A DNA stretch of 5,828 nt from Burkholderiales bacterium (GTDB lineage Bacteria; Pseudomonadota; Gammaproteobacteria; Burkholderiales; Casimicrobiaceae): positions 1 through 5,828 of the forward strand of contig JAIRPA010000113.1 in NCBI GenBank assembly GCA_031257235.1, read 5' to 3'. The notes below the pieces were generated by a model. It saw nothing but the letters and a program-made list of their open reading frames with translations, searched no databases and was not told the DNA's origin. The stretch's first letter is position 1, and each line of letters begins with the position of its first letter. A program made the translations under genes and the position numbers. Of this stretch, positions 5,502 to 5,828 are shown piece after piece.

Positions 5502-5828
5502 ATGCTCCATATAACTGCGGAAGGGAAAATTTACCATCCGAAGGTTAAGCCCGCCCTTCGTCCCGGTCTTGCAAGTGGCGATATGAAGGTTATTCATGGA
5601 ATTGTTGTTCATCAGACTGATTCGCCAACGACTCTATCTACAATGAACACGTACATGAAGAGAGAGAAAGAAGGAGGTACAGTAGGAGCACATTTCTTAA
5701 TTGATCCGGACGGAACAATTTACCAAACCATGTCTCTTTTAAAGAGAACTGATCACGTAGGACCATTTTTAATCCCTCGTTGTTTGGTTAAAGGAGAGTG
5801 CGAGCCTTTCAAACTTACTGAGAAAATC
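5502..5828 (+). CDS. N-acetylmuramoyl-L-alanine amidase (Amidase_2/PGRP type), 3' end outside the window; putative T6SS effector
   Basis: The first 109 codons are present and the gene runs off the right edge. Such enzymes cut the bond between MurNAc and the stem peptide of peptidoglycan, using zinc. The start at 5502 has AGGAG six bases upstream. Visible Amidase_2 features are GIVVHQTDSP (33-42), with His37 as the expected first zinc ligand, then GAHFLIDPDGTIYQ (62-75) and DHVG (84-87), followed by a CLVKGEC segment. That order matches amidases I recall beside T6SS genes. The remaining zinc ligands would lie beyond the edge. The N-terminus has no Sec signal, so a wall enzyme made here would need another route out. 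Its position right after hcp suggests Hcp-dependent delivery, which is inference. G+C is about 42% by hand count, lower than in mnmA, consistent with acquisition. A phage-type or housekeeping amidase is the alternative. Confidence 0.85.
   Translation, partial: MLHITAEGKIYHPKVKPALRPGLASGDMKVIHGIVVHQTDSPTTLSTMNTYMKREKEGGTVGAHFLIDPDGTIYQTMSLLKRTDHVGPFLIPRCLVKGECEPFKLTEKI

Overview
The window is a piece of a bacterial chromosome, most likely from a Pseudomonadota (probably gammaproteobacterial) species. The evidence is an Hcp-family type VI secretion (T6SS) tube protein, an MnmA that aligns closely from memory with the E. coli protein, and a MenF-like isochorismate synthase carrying the E. coli-type LQPTAAVAG motif. 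No ribosomal RNA or other strong taxonomic marker is present, so genus and species cannot be given.

Layout: 93-1055 (+) is an unrecognised, lysine-rich protein built mostly of three copies of an ~80-residue module, each ending in a helix-turn-helix-like segment. It is convergent with a minus-strand gene block, mnmA (3366-4469), menF-like (1949-3361) and a beta-carbonic anhydrase (1231-1866), read in that order. mnmA and menF are 4 bases apart; menF and the anhydrase are 82 bases apart. These encode tRNA 2-thiolation, chorismate-to-isochorismate conversion and CO2 hydration, with no obvious shared pathway, so this looks like a housekeeping run. Divergent from mnmA, on the plus strand, lies hcp (4980-5483), followed 18 bases later by an Amidase_2-type peptidoglycan amidase (from 5502) that runs off the right edge. 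That pair looks like a T6SS tube protein with a wall-degrading effector. The amidase portion is visibly more AT-rich (about 42% G+C by hand count) than mnmA (about 50-65% in sampled lines).

The gaps between transcription units are filled with repeats. Four short hairpins (1083-1107, 4534-4559, 4672-4695, 4728-4753) all begin with GTAG at the stem foot, followed by GGGG/GGGCG. Their stems differ in sequence but still pair, as in REP elements mobilised by RAYT (TnpA-REP) transposases. A second, longer hairpin family (1116-1161 and, inverted, 4607-4660) lies next to them, and a heptamer tract of TGATTCC type occurs at 1-19, 1169-1230, 4505-4530 and in part near 4760. None of these repeats lies in the menF/anhydrase or hcp/amidase gaps, so they mark the transcription-unit borders.

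The 510-base divergent region 4470-4979 holds the repeats on the mnmA side. On the hcp side it holds an AT-rich regulatory stretch: a perfect 21-base palindrome (4845-4865), a terminator-like hairpin (4881-4909), a plausible sigma70 promoter (4926-4954) and a strong ribosome binding site for hcp.
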